64,000 nucleotides of DNA from Flavobacteriales bacterium (GCA_016717225.1 JADKGB010000003.1:62001-126000); one strand, 5' to 3'. Shown: positions 34,053-44,480, counted from the stretch's first letter. Notes: generated from the sequence alone by a model not told the origin. Program-made: numbers and translations.

Positions 34053-36040
34053 ATGCCCGCATTCACTTGGCATTTCTTCCGCTTCTGTTGCACATCGCTC
34101 CTCTTCCTTGCCACCTGTGGTTTGCACGCACAGGAACAAGTGGTCTGGGCGCGCGCATTGGAGAACGCCGAACCTGTGTATGATGGCACGCGAACACATT
34201 CCATCGCCGTTGACCCATGGGGCAACGTGGCGCTTGCTGGATCGTGTGTACCGGATGTCATCCTGAACGGTGACACCGCAAGCATCGTCCTGCCCTACGA
34301 CACCCTCGGGAACCAGACGCTCCTGGTGCGCTACCGCGCCAACGGCGAGCCGGCATGGGGCTACCGCATGGGCGGCGAGAATACCGATTTCGGGGATGGG
34401 GTGGCCGTGGACAATGAAGGGAGCATCTACCTGTGCGCCGTGTACCATGCCGCCTTCGATGCGGACCCGACCGCCGGGGTGGACAGCATCCAGCCGGTGT
34501 CCAGCTACATGAACGTGTACGTCGCCAAGTTCGATAGCGCGGGGAACTACCTGTTCGTACGGCGGATGGGGACCACCCAAGGGCTCCCCGAAGGGTTCAG
34601 CATGGCGGTGGACGCACAGGACAACCTGTACCTGGGCGGCTCCTTCAACGGCAACCTTCACCTGGATGATGGGGTCGGACAGACCGTGATCCCCGGATCA
34701 CTTCCACAAGGGCGCGGCATCGTGCTCAAGTACGACGCCGATGGGAACCTCTTGCACGTGATGCAACTGATCGGTTCGGCATCGGCCGAGGTGGAGGATC
34801 TCGTGGTGCGGCCCGATGGTTCGTTCCTGCTCGCGGGCTCTTTCCAGTCAACGATCGACATCGATCCTGACGCCGGTACGCAAACGCTCACGGGCAACAG
34901 TTCCTCTGACATGTTCGTTTCGTATGATGCCGACTTCCATCCGCGTTGGGGCATCGTACTCGGCACGCTCGATGGGCTGCAAAGCCAGCACATCTGCGAA
35001 GGCACGGACGGAGGTGTGATCGTCTGCGGCGCTTACTCGAACACCATGGTGGTGCCCTTCGCTGATGGCAGTACACAGACCTTCAACTCCAGTTCTCCTG
35101 CCCTGGAGAACTACATCGCCGCACTGGACTCTACTGGCGGCGTTCTCTGGTTGCGCTCGTTCCCGATCGGTGCGCCGGGTCAGCCGATCGCTGGCCTGGT
35201 GGCCCTAGCGGACGGCAGCGTGCTCGCCCAACTCCAATACACGGAGATCAACGTGGACCCGGGCGTTACGGACCTCACCTTCACCACGAACGGTTTTCCG
35301 GAATACAACATGGCCTTCGCGCGCTACCGCATGACGGATGGAGCCCTCGTGGAGGCCCACGCTTTCGACGGTTATGGGAACAACCTGCTCGAGGTGGCCG
35401 CCTATGGCTCGAGCTTTTACCTCAACTGCTTTTTCGGCGCTCCGCTCAACGTGGACCTTGCCGGTGGCCAGCACATCGTTTCGCCGGCAGGTGGCGCGTT
35501 GGTGCGGTATTGCCAGCCTCCCGTCCTGAGCACCTCCGCGCACACCGACACCCTGGTCCTCTGCGCCGAACAGGATACCCTGTTGACCGCCTTCGGTGCG
35601 GAACAGTACACCTGGTACCTGCAGGCCGAAGGAGGCGAACCCATCGCCACGGGCAGCGAACTCGTGATCACCGGGTCGCTGGACACGTTGACCTATTACC
35701 TGGAAGGTGTGGACACCCTGTGCACCTCGCCACGGCTGCCGATCACGTGCTCCCCTGCTCCACCGCTGGCATAGCCTTGCGCGATGGCGCGTCCGCGGCG
35801 TTCCGCGTGATGCCCACGCCGGCCCGCACCACCTTGCACGTGGAGGCGTTGCCGGGGTCCGGCGGCCTGCGCTCCGTGGAACTGCGCGACCTGCTCGGCC
35901 ATGTCGTAGTATCTGCTCCCACGCTCTCTGCACCTTTCGTGGGCCTTGATGTCCAACACCTCTCCGCAGGACGTTACCAGCTCTTCGTCTGCTCCACCAT
36001 GGGCCAGCGTGCTTCGCTTCCGGTGATCATCTTGGATTGA
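34053..36040 (+). CDS. Secreted SBBP-type beta-propeller with T9SS sorting domain, frameshifted before the tail
   Basis: The ATG at 34053 gives a signal peptide (WHFFRFCCTSLLFLATCGLHAQ) and about 460 residues of propeller repeats, each with SIAVDPWGNVALAGS- or VAVDNEGSIYLCAVY-like cores, as in SBBP proteins. An Ig-like module follows (DTLVLCAEQDTLLTAFGAEQYTWYLQAEG), and the frame stops at 35774. A complete T9SS type A tail (GIALRDGASAAFRVMPTPARTTLHVEA ... GRYQLFVCSTMGQRASLPVIILD) continues to 36040 in the next frame. One missing C in the run at 35752-35755 would join them into about 662 residues. The gene is flanked by repeats R1 and R2, and its start codon lies in the R1 hairpin. The frame is open upstream to 33888 but overlaps the carboxylase gene. 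Confidence 0.82.
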
Positions 36041-36078
36041 TCCGGTTGTCCTGGACACAAGTGGGGTTCAGACGATCA

Positions 36079-36219
36079 CCGGTCACGCGGGAGTTGAATA
36101 TGGGGGTGTTCGACGTGAATAACGAACATCGAATGACAAACACCGAACATCGAAGTGAAATGCGGCGGTCGCATTCACTTCTACATTCATCATTCGGTGT
36201 TGAATGTTCGATATTCCTT
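36079..36219 (+). repeat. Repeat R2: copy of carboxyltransferase 3' end plus long palindromic element
   Basis: The first 40 bases resemble the 3' end of the carboxyltransferase gene (in frame: VTRELNMGVFDV). The rest forms a long imperfect hairpin. The left arm is built of CGAACATCGAA and ACACCGAACATCGAAGTGAA units, the loop is GGCGGTC, and the right arm is TTCACTTC ... ATTCGGTGTTGAATGTTCGATATTC. It lies between convergent genes. Confidence 0.75.
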
Positions 36220-36225
36220 GGTGCA

Positions 36226-36274
36226 CCGGCCACGCGGGATTTCAATATGGGGGTGTTCGACGTGATCACCGGTT
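36226..36274 (+). repeat. Repeat R3: second copy of the carboxyltransferase 3'-end segment
   Basis: CCGGCCACGCGGGATTTC followed by AATATGGGGGTGTTCGACGTG repeats the R1/R2 segment (in frame: ATRDFNMGVFDV). With R2 it brackets the long palindromic element as a direct repeat. Confidence 0.75.
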
Positions 36275-36336
36275 GAACCCCGGCTCGTGGGGCAATAACC
36301 CATCGCGGTAGGCCATGCGCGTAACCGCGGTCATAG

Positions 36337-36755
36337 CTACACATGGTCCTTCAGGAAAGTCGCCGGAGTGATGATCTTGGTTCGCCCGTACTTCTTCAGC
36401 ACGAGCAGATCCTCATCGCCCGTAACCAACAGATCGGCCTTCGCAGCCTTTGCCAGCGCGAGCAGGAAATCATCCTTGGCATCGCGGCAGATGGGCAACA
36501 CCAGGGGTTCAGTTTCAGGACCAGCGCCACGCGGCCCAAACGTTCAATGTTCTCTTCGGCACGAGCTAGCGTGAAGTACTTCCGCATCTTCGGTCGGCGG
36601 GTCACTTCGGCGAGTTCCGCCAACGCGCGCGTTGAGAAGCAGAGTTGGAAGCGTTCGGCAACGAGCAAGGCATCCAGTTCGCGCAGCCGCTTGCCGATCA
36701 GCCAACTGATCAACACGTTCGTATCAACGACGAGCCTTTGGCGAGCGAGCGGCAT
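36337..36755 (-). CDS. PIN-domain toxin (VapC-like, COG1569), frameshifted
   Basis: From 36755 the frame encodes MPLARQRLVVDTNVLISWLIG with the first acidic PIN residue at Asp11, then ALAELAEVTRRPKMRKYF. After LVLKLNP it leaves the family. The next frame continues LPICRDAKDDFLLALAKAAKADLLVTGDEDLLVL ... ITPATFLKDHV to a stop at 36337, supplying the remaining acidic residues of the PIN RNase site. One missing base near 36507-36514 accounts for the break; the corrected protein is about 139 residues. PIN toxins cut RNA and are held inactive by a cognate antitoxin. The upstream antitoxin-like gene overlaps by 32 bases. Whether the toxin is dead or the break is a consensus error cannot be told here. 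Confidence 0.8.
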
Positions 36756-36924
36756 GCATCTCGGTCCTTACCTCTTCAACGATGCGGGTGATCTCACTGT
36801 CCTTCAGGGTCACCTTGCCCCAGACCTTGTGCAGCCAAGTCAGATCTTCTTTGACCCCCTGCTGCCGGATAGCCTTCATGAACGCACGCTTGTCCGCTGC
36901 GGATAGCTTGCTTACACGCGCCAA
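36724..36924 (-). CDS. Putative antitoxin of the PIN toxin-antitoxin pair
   Basis: A 66-residue charged, helical protein (MARVSKLSAADKRAFMKAI ... EITRIVEEVRTEMHAARSPKARR). It lies directly upstream of the PIN gene with a 32-base overlap, the usual antitoxin-toxin order and coupling. No DNA-binding motif is obvious from sequence alone, and assignment rests on size, position and composition. The C-terminal basic tail would be a plausible toxin-wrapping segment. Confidence 0.65.
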   Translation of the reverse strand: MARVSKLSAADKRAFMKAIRQQGVKEDLTWLHKVWGKVTLKDSEITRIVEEVRTEMHAARSPKARR

Positions 36925-37054
36925 GATCCATCCACAGCTTGGCTTTGGTTGCCTTTGGTGTCGAAGGTCATTCCACGGTCACGTTGCCCAAAGATAGGTT
37001 CAGGATCGCTCGCATAGCCGGTCAGGTCCTGCTACGCGCCGCACTTGCACCCTC

Positions 37055-37693
37055 TCAGATCAACCCCTCCCGCACCGCCAGGTTCACCGCGCTGGCCACG
37101 CCTTTCACCTGCAGCTTCTCGTAGATGTGGCTCACGTGCGTGTTCACCGTGGCGTAGCTGATGTTGCAGCGCGCGGCGATGATCTTGTAGCTGTAGCCTT
37201 CGGCCAGCAACTTCAGGATCTCCAGTTCGCGTTCGCTGAGCTGGAAGTCGATGGCCTTGCTGCTGGAGCCGCGTTGCGCGAAGAGCTTCAGCACCTTCGC
37301 CGCGATCACCGGGGTCATGGGCGCGCCGCCTTGCGTCACTTCCACGATGCCTTCGATGAGCTTGCCCGGTTGCGTCTGCTTCAGCAGGTAACCGTCCGCG
37401 CCGGCGATGATGGACGAGAAGATGCGCGCGTTGTCCTCCAGCACGGTCTGCATCAGGATCTTCACGTCCTTGAACTGCTTGCGGATGCGCGTAACGCCCT
37501 CGATGCCGTCCACGTGCGGCATGTCGATGTCCATGAGCACCACATCGGGCGTGGTCTCCATCACGTGTCGCACCACCTCGCGGCAATCGGGCCAGGCGCC
37601 CACGCAGCTCATGTTGTCCGTGCTGTCGATGAGCATCTGCAGCCCTTCGCGGCGCTTGGCGTTGTCATCGAATACGGCTACGCGGATGCTCAT
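37055..37693 (-). CDS. NarL/FixJ-family response regulator
   Basis: A 212-residue two-component regulator. The receiver domain has acidic residues Asp9/Asp10, the phosphoacceptor Asp55 in VVLMDIDMPHVDG, and Lys near 105 in GADGYLLKQTQ. A LuxR-type helix-turn-helix domain occupies residues about 148-212 (LSERELEILKLLAEGYSYKIIAARCNISYATVNTHVSHIYEKLQV). It would bind DNA when phosphorylated. It lies 24 bases downstream of the sensor kinase gene, its likely partner. The palindrome TCATTG-N4-CAATGA at 37744-37759, 50 bases upstream of the start, may be its binding site. Confidence 0.96.
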   Translation of the reverse strand: MSIRVAVFDDNAKRREGLQMLIDSTDNMSCVGAWPDCREVVRHVMETTPDVVLMDIDMPHVDGIEGVTRIRKQFKDVKILMQTVLEDNARIFSSIIAGADGYLLKQTQPGKLIEGIVEVTQGGAPMTPVIAAKVLKLFAQRGSSSKAIDFQLSERELEILKLLAEGYSYKIIAARCNISYATVNTHVSHIYEKLQVKGVASAVNLAVREGLI

Positions 37694-37717
37694 CGGTGTT
37701 GTCTGACGCGGGCAAAA

Positions 37718-40700
37718 CTATGCCGCAGGTGTGCGCGTGTCGGTCATTGCATCCAATGATTTCGCGCGGCCATCCGGCACGAAGCGCAGCTCGATCGCGG
37801 TGCCCTTCCCAACAGCTGACGTAATGGTCAAGGTGGCACCGAGCTCGGCCGCGCGCTTCCGCATGTTGGGCAGGCCGTTGCCGCCGCCACTGGAGCTGTG
37901 CACTTGTTCCGTATCGAAGCCCTGGCCATCATCCGCGATGCGCAACACGATATGCGAGCGCTCGCGCAAGAGCGTCACACGCAACTCCTTGCACCCGCTG
38001 TACTTCACCGCGTTGTTCACGGCTTCCTTGAACACGAGGTAGAGGTTCTTGCGCGCGGACATGTCCAGCGGCAGCGAGCGCAAGGCCGGATCGTGATCGA
38101 AGTGCAGCGCGCATCCGCGCGTTTCGGTCATGCGCACGGCGTGGTCGATCATGCGCTTCACCAAGTGCTCCATGTCGTCGTTGTCGGCGTTCACGGCCCA
38201 CACGATGTCGTTGATGGACTCCAGCACTTGCGTGGTGCTCTCGCTGATGCGCGCCAGCAGTTCGTTGGCCTCGGGCGCTTTGTCCGCCACCTTCTTCTGC
38301 GCCACGGAGCTGTACAACGAAACGCTGCTGAGGGTGGAACCGATCTCGTCGTGCAGGTCACGCGCAATGCGTTCGCGCACGGCTACCACCTTCATCGCCT
38401 GCGCCAGCCGGTAGCGGTAGAAGGCGTAGAGCCCACCGCCGAGCAACAACAGCAACGCACCGCGGAACCACCAAGTGCCCCACCACGGCGGCGCAATGAT
38501 GATCACGAGCGACGCACCGCGCTCATCCCACACATCGGCGCTGTTGCGGCCTTGCACGCGGAAGGTGTAGGTGCCCGGATCGAGGTTGGTGAAGGTGGCC
38601 TGGTGCGCGGTGCCCGCATCCACCCAGTCGGTGTGGAAGCCCTCGAGCTGGTAACGGAAACGGTTCTTCTGCGGCACCGAATGGTCCATGCACGCGAAGG
38701 AGATGGTGAGCGAGCGCTCGGCGTAAGGCAAGGCCAGCGTGGTGAGATGATCGGGCGGCATAGGAATGAGGAAGCCCTTGTCATCCTCGTTCCTCGCAGC
38801 GTTCCACCGCACGGACGTATTGGCCAAGGTCAATCCGGTGATCACCGTGGCGGAAGGCGCCGCATCACCGTACATCATGTTGGGGTCGAACCAGGTGATG
38901 CCGTTCGTGCCTGCGAAATAGAAACGTCCGTCGTGCCCGATCGCCGCGCTGTACCGGTTGAACTCGGTACCGGCGATGCCGTCGTTGCGCGAATAGGTGC
39001 GTATCGCATGCGTGCGTGGATCGAAGCGGCAGAGGCCCTTTGTTGGTGCTCATCCAGAGGTTGCGATGCGCATCGGCGAGCATGGCGTAGACCGTGTTGT
39101 TCGGTAGGCCGGTGCTTACATCGAAGGTGCGGCACCTGCCGCTGCGCATGTCCATCCGCACCAGCCCGGCGTCCTCTGTTCCCACCCAGAGCACCGCATC
39201 AGCCGAGTCCGGATCGGCGCACAGGGAGAAGATGCGCTCGCTGGGCAGCGAGTTGGGATCGCCGGGAACAGGCTTGTGTACGGTCCATCGCTCTGAACGC
39301 CATTCGAGCACACCCTGTCGCGTGCCCAGCCACAACGAACCATCGCTGCCGAAGTGCACCGCCGATACCGCGCGATAATCCGTTTCCAGCAGTGCGAAGG
39401 GCAACACGTAACGCGCGGTGATCCGTTGCGCAAGGGGATCGAAGCGCAGGATCCGATCGGCAGGTTGGCCCGGTGAAGCGCTCGCGAGGATCCACAGGTC
39501 CGGACTGTCGCAGGTGATCAGCATCAGCGGGTCTTCCTGCGTTCCCAAAGGCACTGCATGCAGGCCATCGCTTTCCGCAGGGCCGTAGCGCAACAGCGTA
39601 TTGTTCGCCAGCGTCACGCACGCCCACCAGGCACCTTGTTCATCGCGTTGGATGGCGAACCAGCTCGGACCGCGACCGGTCGGGCGCAACGCTTCCTTGA
39701 ACGCGATGGGCCGCACCTCACCGTCCGGCGCGTTCACCCAGAGCATGTCCGATGAGGCCACGATCCAACGGCCCTCGCGATCGGCCTGCACCAACCAGGG
39801 ACTGGAGCCTTGCAAGAGCCGATGGAAGCGACCCGCCAGCGCGCGATGCAGTAACACCCCATAGCCCGTGGTGCCCACCCACAGGTTGCCGCTGCGGTCC
39901 TTCGCGAAGGCGTTCACGAGCGATCCGCCGGGCAATGAACCACCGTTCACTTCGGTGAAGGCGATGCGCTCCTCGGTGCCATCCGTGAGCGAAAGGCGCG
40001 TGGCAAGGACGTCACCGACGAAGCCGAGCCAGAGCTTATCCCCATCCAGTAAGCAGGTGGCCAGTTCGCCGCCAACGGCGTGGATCGCGATGGTATCGGT
40101 GGCGACATGCGTGACGGGATCGAAGAACACCACGCTCCGCTCCCGCACCATGATCATGCGCTTGCCCAGGGTATCATTGATCAGTGCTGGAACGCCCGGC
40201 CATGCTGACAAGGCGATGCGCTTCACCGTGCGCCCGACCCATCAGCGAGTGTTGTGATCTCCAACGCATCCGACGTTAGCGTCCACAACGCGCCGTTCGG
40301 TGCAACGGCCATGGCCGTGATGCGTTCCGCCACACGCAGTATAGCGCCATCCTTCACCATGCGCGTCACGATGCCATCCGCAGAGAGCGCCAACACGTTG
40401 CCTATGCGTTCTTCGGCGAATTGGCGCACCGCCCGCGAGATGCCCGGTGTGGTCGCATCCGAGCGCAGCATATGCACGAAAGCGCCGGTGCGCGGATCAT
40501 AACGATCCACCGCGCCCGCATCCGTGCCGATCCACAGATCGCCTGCGCGGTCCTCGTACAAGGCACTGATGTGGTTGGCGCAGATGCTCGTGCTGTCGCG
40601 CGCATCGTGGCGGAAGACCGTGTAGCCATAGCCATCGCTGCGCGCCAGGCCGTCCTTGGTGGCGAACCACAGGTAGCCGGTGCGGTCCTGCAGGATGGCG

Positions 40701-40849
40701 CGCACCATGCCCTGCGGCAGGCCATCGTCCACCGTGATCCATTCCACCGGAAGCGCCGTGGTGCGCGCAGCCTCCTGCGCCGTGGACGGCACTGCGGAAA
40801 GGCCCGTGAGCAGGGCCAGGATCCCGTTCAGCAGGGGGAACGCGCGCAT
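37718..40849 (-). CDS. Hybrid-free propeller-type sensor histidine kinase (Reg_prop, Y_Y_Y, HisKA_3), two apparent frameshifts
   Basis: The gene encodes about 1043 residues when two one-base errors are compensated. From the ATG at 40849 there is a signal peptide (MRAFPLLNGILALLTGLSAVPSTAQ), a two-component propeller (GLPQGMVRAILQDRTGYLWFATKDGL and similar blades), a Y_Y_Y module (RFRYQLEGFHTDWVDAG), one membrane segment (WWFRGALLLLLGGGLYAF), a HisKA_3 dimerisation domain with His near residue 833 (RIARDLHDEIGSTLSS), and a HATPase domain (NNAVKYSG, DDGQGFD, GGGNGLPNMRKRA). It senses an unknown signal in the periplasm and phosphorylates the neighbouring regulator. Frames break at 39036-39038 (one extra base) and 40233-40235 (one missing base). 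An alternative start is 40873 or 40903. Confidence 0.88.
37744..37759. promoter_or_regulatory. Operator-like palindrome TCATTG-CATC-CAATGA upstream of the response regulator
   Basis: Perfect 6-bp half-sites with a 4-base spacer lie inside the last codons of the kinase gene and 50 bases upstream of the regulator ATG at 37693. The same half-sites and spacing occur at 40890-40907. Confidence 0.5.
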
Positions 40850-40889
40850 GGCTTCTTCGGGAAACTTAGCCATAAGTGCAGCAGCGGGA

Positions 40890-40907
40890 ATCATTGGACC
40901 CAATGAT
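40890..40907. promoter_or_regulatory. Operator-like palindrome ATCATTG-GACC-CAATGAT between kinase and GEVED gene
   Basis: Perfect 7-bp half-sites with a 4-base spacer lie in the divergent interval between the kinase start (40849) and the GEVED protein start (40992). A further half-site TCATTGGAC follows about 25 bases to the right. It shares the TCATTG-N4-CAATGA form with 37744-37759. Confidence 0.55.
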
Positions 40908-40991
40908 GCCCCGGAGCGCCCGGTTCATTGGACGCAAGGATTGATGCCCGCCCCCGCGCGGAGTTCGTTTGCAGTGCCAATATCCATCGCC

Positions 40992-43545
40992 ATGAAAACG
41001 TCTCTCCGCTTGCTCTTTCTCGGTTGCTCCTTGTATGCCATCCCTGTTCAAGCCCAGACCTATTGCCAACCCACATACTCTGGTGTTGGTGGAGGCTCCG
41101 GTACGTACATCGATGGCTTCGTCCTGGGTGGGATCAACAACCTGGGGACCGGCCCCACCGCTCTTCCCGGATATGCGGATTACACCAACACCGGCCTCAA
41201 CAGCATTGCTACCGTCGTTCCGGGTTCAACCAACTCGGCCACCATCTTCCTCGGCCCCGCCTCGCAACTTACCCAATATGCGATCTGGGTCGATCTTGAC
41301 CGTGATCATGTTTACGGCCCCACCGAGCAACTGGCCTACCAGTTGGTCGAAAACGATACGGCGAGCGTCACCTTGTCCATAACAATACCTGCCGACGCGC
41401 AACGTGGCTACACGGGCATGCGCGTGTTGTGCACCAGCATCGCAGATGACGCAGACGACCCTTGCGGCGCAATGGTCATCGGCGAAACCGAGGACTACAC
41501 GCTGGTGATCGACGATGGCGCGCCGTGCATTCCGGTGTACAGCTTCGGCACCGTTGGAGGCGACTACATCGATGGGTTCCAGTTCAACACCATCAACAAC
41601 ATCGGCTCTGGTTCACCGAATGGACCGGCGTACAGCGACTACCGCCACAGCGGCCCAAGCTTCATCACTTCCGTGGCGCCCGGGGGCACCTACACGGCAA
41701 CGATCACCTCCGGAGGCAGCTTCTTCGATGATCACTACATGATCTGGGTGGACCTGGATGGCGATCTCAGCTTCGAACCGGACGAGCTGCTCGGCCAAGG
41801 GTTCGTAAATGGTGGCGGGGTCCAAACAACCACGATCGACGTGACGATACCTGCCAACGCGCCGACAGGCTACACCAGTTTGCGGGTGATGTGTACCACA
41901 TTGGGTGAACCCACTGAGGCTTGCGGAACCTTCATTGCTGGCGAAACCGAGGACTACACGATCGTGATCGACGATGGCTCGCCGTGCATCCCCGTCTTCG
42001 CCTACCAGGGCAGCGATGGCGACTACGTGAGCGCCGTGCAACTGGCCGACCTCAACTGGACCGTTGCCACCACACCACCGCTCTGGGGTATGCCGATGCG
42101 ACCGCATCCGGTGCCCATCTGCAGGCGGACGTGACCAGCCAACTCACCGTGACCAAGGGCACTCCGGTGGGGGCAATTTCGTGTCCGTGTGGATCGACTG
42201 GTCCAACAATGGCTTCGATGCGCTCGACCTGCTCGGCACCCAGGTCGTATCCGGGTCCGGAGGCACGGCCACCTTCGACATCACACCGACGGGCGCACCA
42301 GGCTATGTGCGCATGCGGGTCGCCTGCACCTATGCTGAACTTAACGATGCCTGTGGCGCCGCTGACTATGGCCATGCCGTGGACTTCGCCCTCTCCATTG
42401 GCCGTGCGGGCTGGCCCTGTTATCCATTGTACGCATCGGGCACTTCCGCGGGCGATGGGATCGACTCGCTGGTGCTGCAATCCTACACCTACCATGGCTT
42501 GCTCGAGTTCCCGTATGCCAGTGCGCATGTGGAGAACGAACACCGCTACGATGCCGGCGCGAGCGATGTGATCCAGATCCGATCGCGGTCAGCAACACCG
42601 AACAGCTACACCCTGATGCTGGATATGAACAACGACGGTGACTTCAACGATCCCCAAGAACTCGTCGGCCTCTTATCGAACAGCGAGCCCGATCAGCTGT
42701 TCAACTTCAACCTGGACATACCGGCCATTTGCCCGCCCGGCCAGCATTGGCTGCGCGTGCGCTGCCACCCTGGCACCGCGATGCTGGCCGATCCCTGCCA
42801 GGAGACCGGCTTCGGGAACATGATCGATGTGCTGCTGGTGGTGGAGGACCCGAACGGGCCGTGCATTCCGTACTCCCCTGCGTGGACCACCGATGGCGAC
42901 TTCATCGATGGCGTACAATTGGGCGGCGCACAGAATCTGGGCACCGGCGGCCCGTTCGGTCCGGCATACAGCGCCTACCTATCGCCGGCGATCAGCGTGA
43001 TAGCGGGTGTGCCCGATACCCTGCGCATCACCGGTGGTGCTTTTGCTGGAGACTCCTACAGCGCGTGGATCGACTACAACGGCGACAACGACTTCGATGA
43101 TGCGAACGAGCTGTTGGGCTGGATCGGCATTGCGGATCCATACGCCGTAGGCGAGTTGCCCTTCACCGTTCCGAACGGCACCGTTCCTGGCAACAAGCGC
43201 ATGCGCGTACGCTGCTCCTATGGCGTGGTCAGCGATGCTTGCGCGACCATGGGCTGGGGCGAGACAGAGGACTATACCGTGTACATCGAAACGAGCACCG
43301 GCGTACTGGCCGCTACCATCGCCGACCTGCGCCTGCTGCCCACCACCGATGGCGTGCAACTGCTCACCGATGCCTCCCTCATCGGCAACAGCTATTTGCT
43401 CCTCGATGCCACCGGCCGCACCTTGGCCACCGGCCGCATCACCGCCGACCGCACGGACCTGCCGATGATCGACTTCGCGCGCGGCGCCTACACTGTGCAG
43501 GTGCTCCACGGCGATGCGCGGCAGGTGAAGCGCTTCGTGTGGTGA
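40992..43545 (+). CDS. Secreted GEVED-domain repeat protein with T9SS-like tail, two apparent frameshifts
   Basis: A signal peptide (MKTSLRLLFLGCSLYAIPVQA) is followed by about five tandem modules of roughly 145 residues. Each opens CIPVY...GDYIDG or a variant and contains IWVDLDxDxxFxxxEL and MRVxCT. The intact modules end in GETEDYT, typical of GEVED domains in Bacteroidota surface proteins. The last 75 residues (LRLLPTTDGVQLLTDASLI ... RQVKRFVW) resemble a T9SS tail. Reading continues over two breaks: one near 42060-42080, the other in the G run 42169-42173. Each is explained by one missing base, giving about 851 residues. The gene is divergent from the sensor kinase and may share its regulator. 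The modules are often in adhesins or enzymes; here no catalytic domain is seen. Confidence 0.85.
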
Positions 43546-43565
43546 GCGTGTAGCGAACGGCTGTT

Positions 43566-43607
43566 GAACGCCGCAGGGGCTTCGGAAACGAAGGCCTTGC
43601 GGCGTTC
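43566..43607. terminator. Strong hairpin after the GEVED gene
   Basis: A 19-base arm (43566-43584) pairs with 43589-43607 around a GAAA tetraloop, with one G-T pair and one mismatch. It begins 20 bases past the GEVED stop. It lacks a T-run, so it may be a processing or stabilising hairpin instead of an intrinsic terminator. Confidence 0.55.
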
Positions 43608-43774
43608 GCATGTTGGCCCCGGTTGTTCTTTTGAAGCAGTCCGGCCAAGCGGCGCGGGAGCCTGCCCCGATGGTCTATCGGGGTGCAACATGGAGGTCAC
43701 TCACTCCTGCGCTTGCATGTTCCGCGAGGGCTTCTAAACACTGGCCTCTGGCCGTTACCGCTCGTTGAACCAAG

Positions 43775-43840
43775 AGGCCGCTTGGTGAACGGCACCATGG
43801 AACCGCCAGAGGCGGATGGACCAGGGGCACGCGCCCGGCC
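43775..43840 (+). repeat. Direct repeat, copy 1
   Basis: The segment contains GGTGAACGGCACCATGGAAC, then CGCCAGAGGCGGATGGACCA. It aligns with 44481-44545 at about 85 percent by eye. Each copy contains the hairpin CCGCC-AGA-GGCGG. Confidence 0.65.
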
Positions 43841-44480
43841 TTCGCCGGGCTACGCGAACGCCGGATGGGGACTTGAACGGCAATCTATAGCATACCGAAC
43901 GACGCGGGACGCCTGCGCTATGCCCGCCTGCCTGCCCCCTGGTTGGCGGGGGCCTGCCATGACCCGAACAGGTTGTGGGGCGCCACCGCTGGCACTCCTC
44001 CTAAGCCAGCGCGATGGCCCAGATGCGTGGCTGTTTGAAGAACAGCACGCTTTGACTGCAGGTGCGGACATGAGGCCTTTCGATTGACGCCCAACATGGC
44101 TGCCCACGAGGTCCGGCCCACTTTCATGCCGGCAGCTCCGGTCAAAGGCTGGAAGCGTCAGGCCCTCACCGCCACCTGCCAGCAGCTGGCGACAAGGCGC
44201 AGCCTTTCCGCGAGGCTTCTTGACCCGATACCTGGCATCCTATGAGCGGCTTGGGGGACACCAGAGGAGCGCGGTGGAGGGCAGTGTTCCGCTCCCACCA
44301 CGGAATGAGCGGCCGGCGGCCTCGCCCCCTACGCCGCTAGGCAATGCGGCGGAATGAAGCGGGATTGCCAAGGCGGTGCGCATCCCGGAGCGACGCCTAA
44401 AGCTTCAGCGTTACCGCGCCGAAGCCTGCTGATTCCGTTGTGGGCGCACATCCGGAAGCAAGCGCCGCCCCCCCGTACCG

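Noticed and set aside
40680..40991. Longer N-terminus of the GEVED protein from an upstream in-frame ATG
   Set aside because: The upstream segment overlaps the divergent kinase gene and the operator-like palindrome; the ATG at 40992 opens a clear signal peptide.
43683..44087. A 134-codon frame in the hairpin-rich tract
   Set aside because: Its composition follows the GC-rich repeats, there is no signal or domain, and it contains repeat copy 1 and several palindromes.
43600..44110. Integron attC-like sites suggested by GTTGAAC and GCCCAAC motifs
   Set aside because: The motifs are not arranged with the R''-L''-L'-R' spacing, no integrase is present, and no cassette array is visible.
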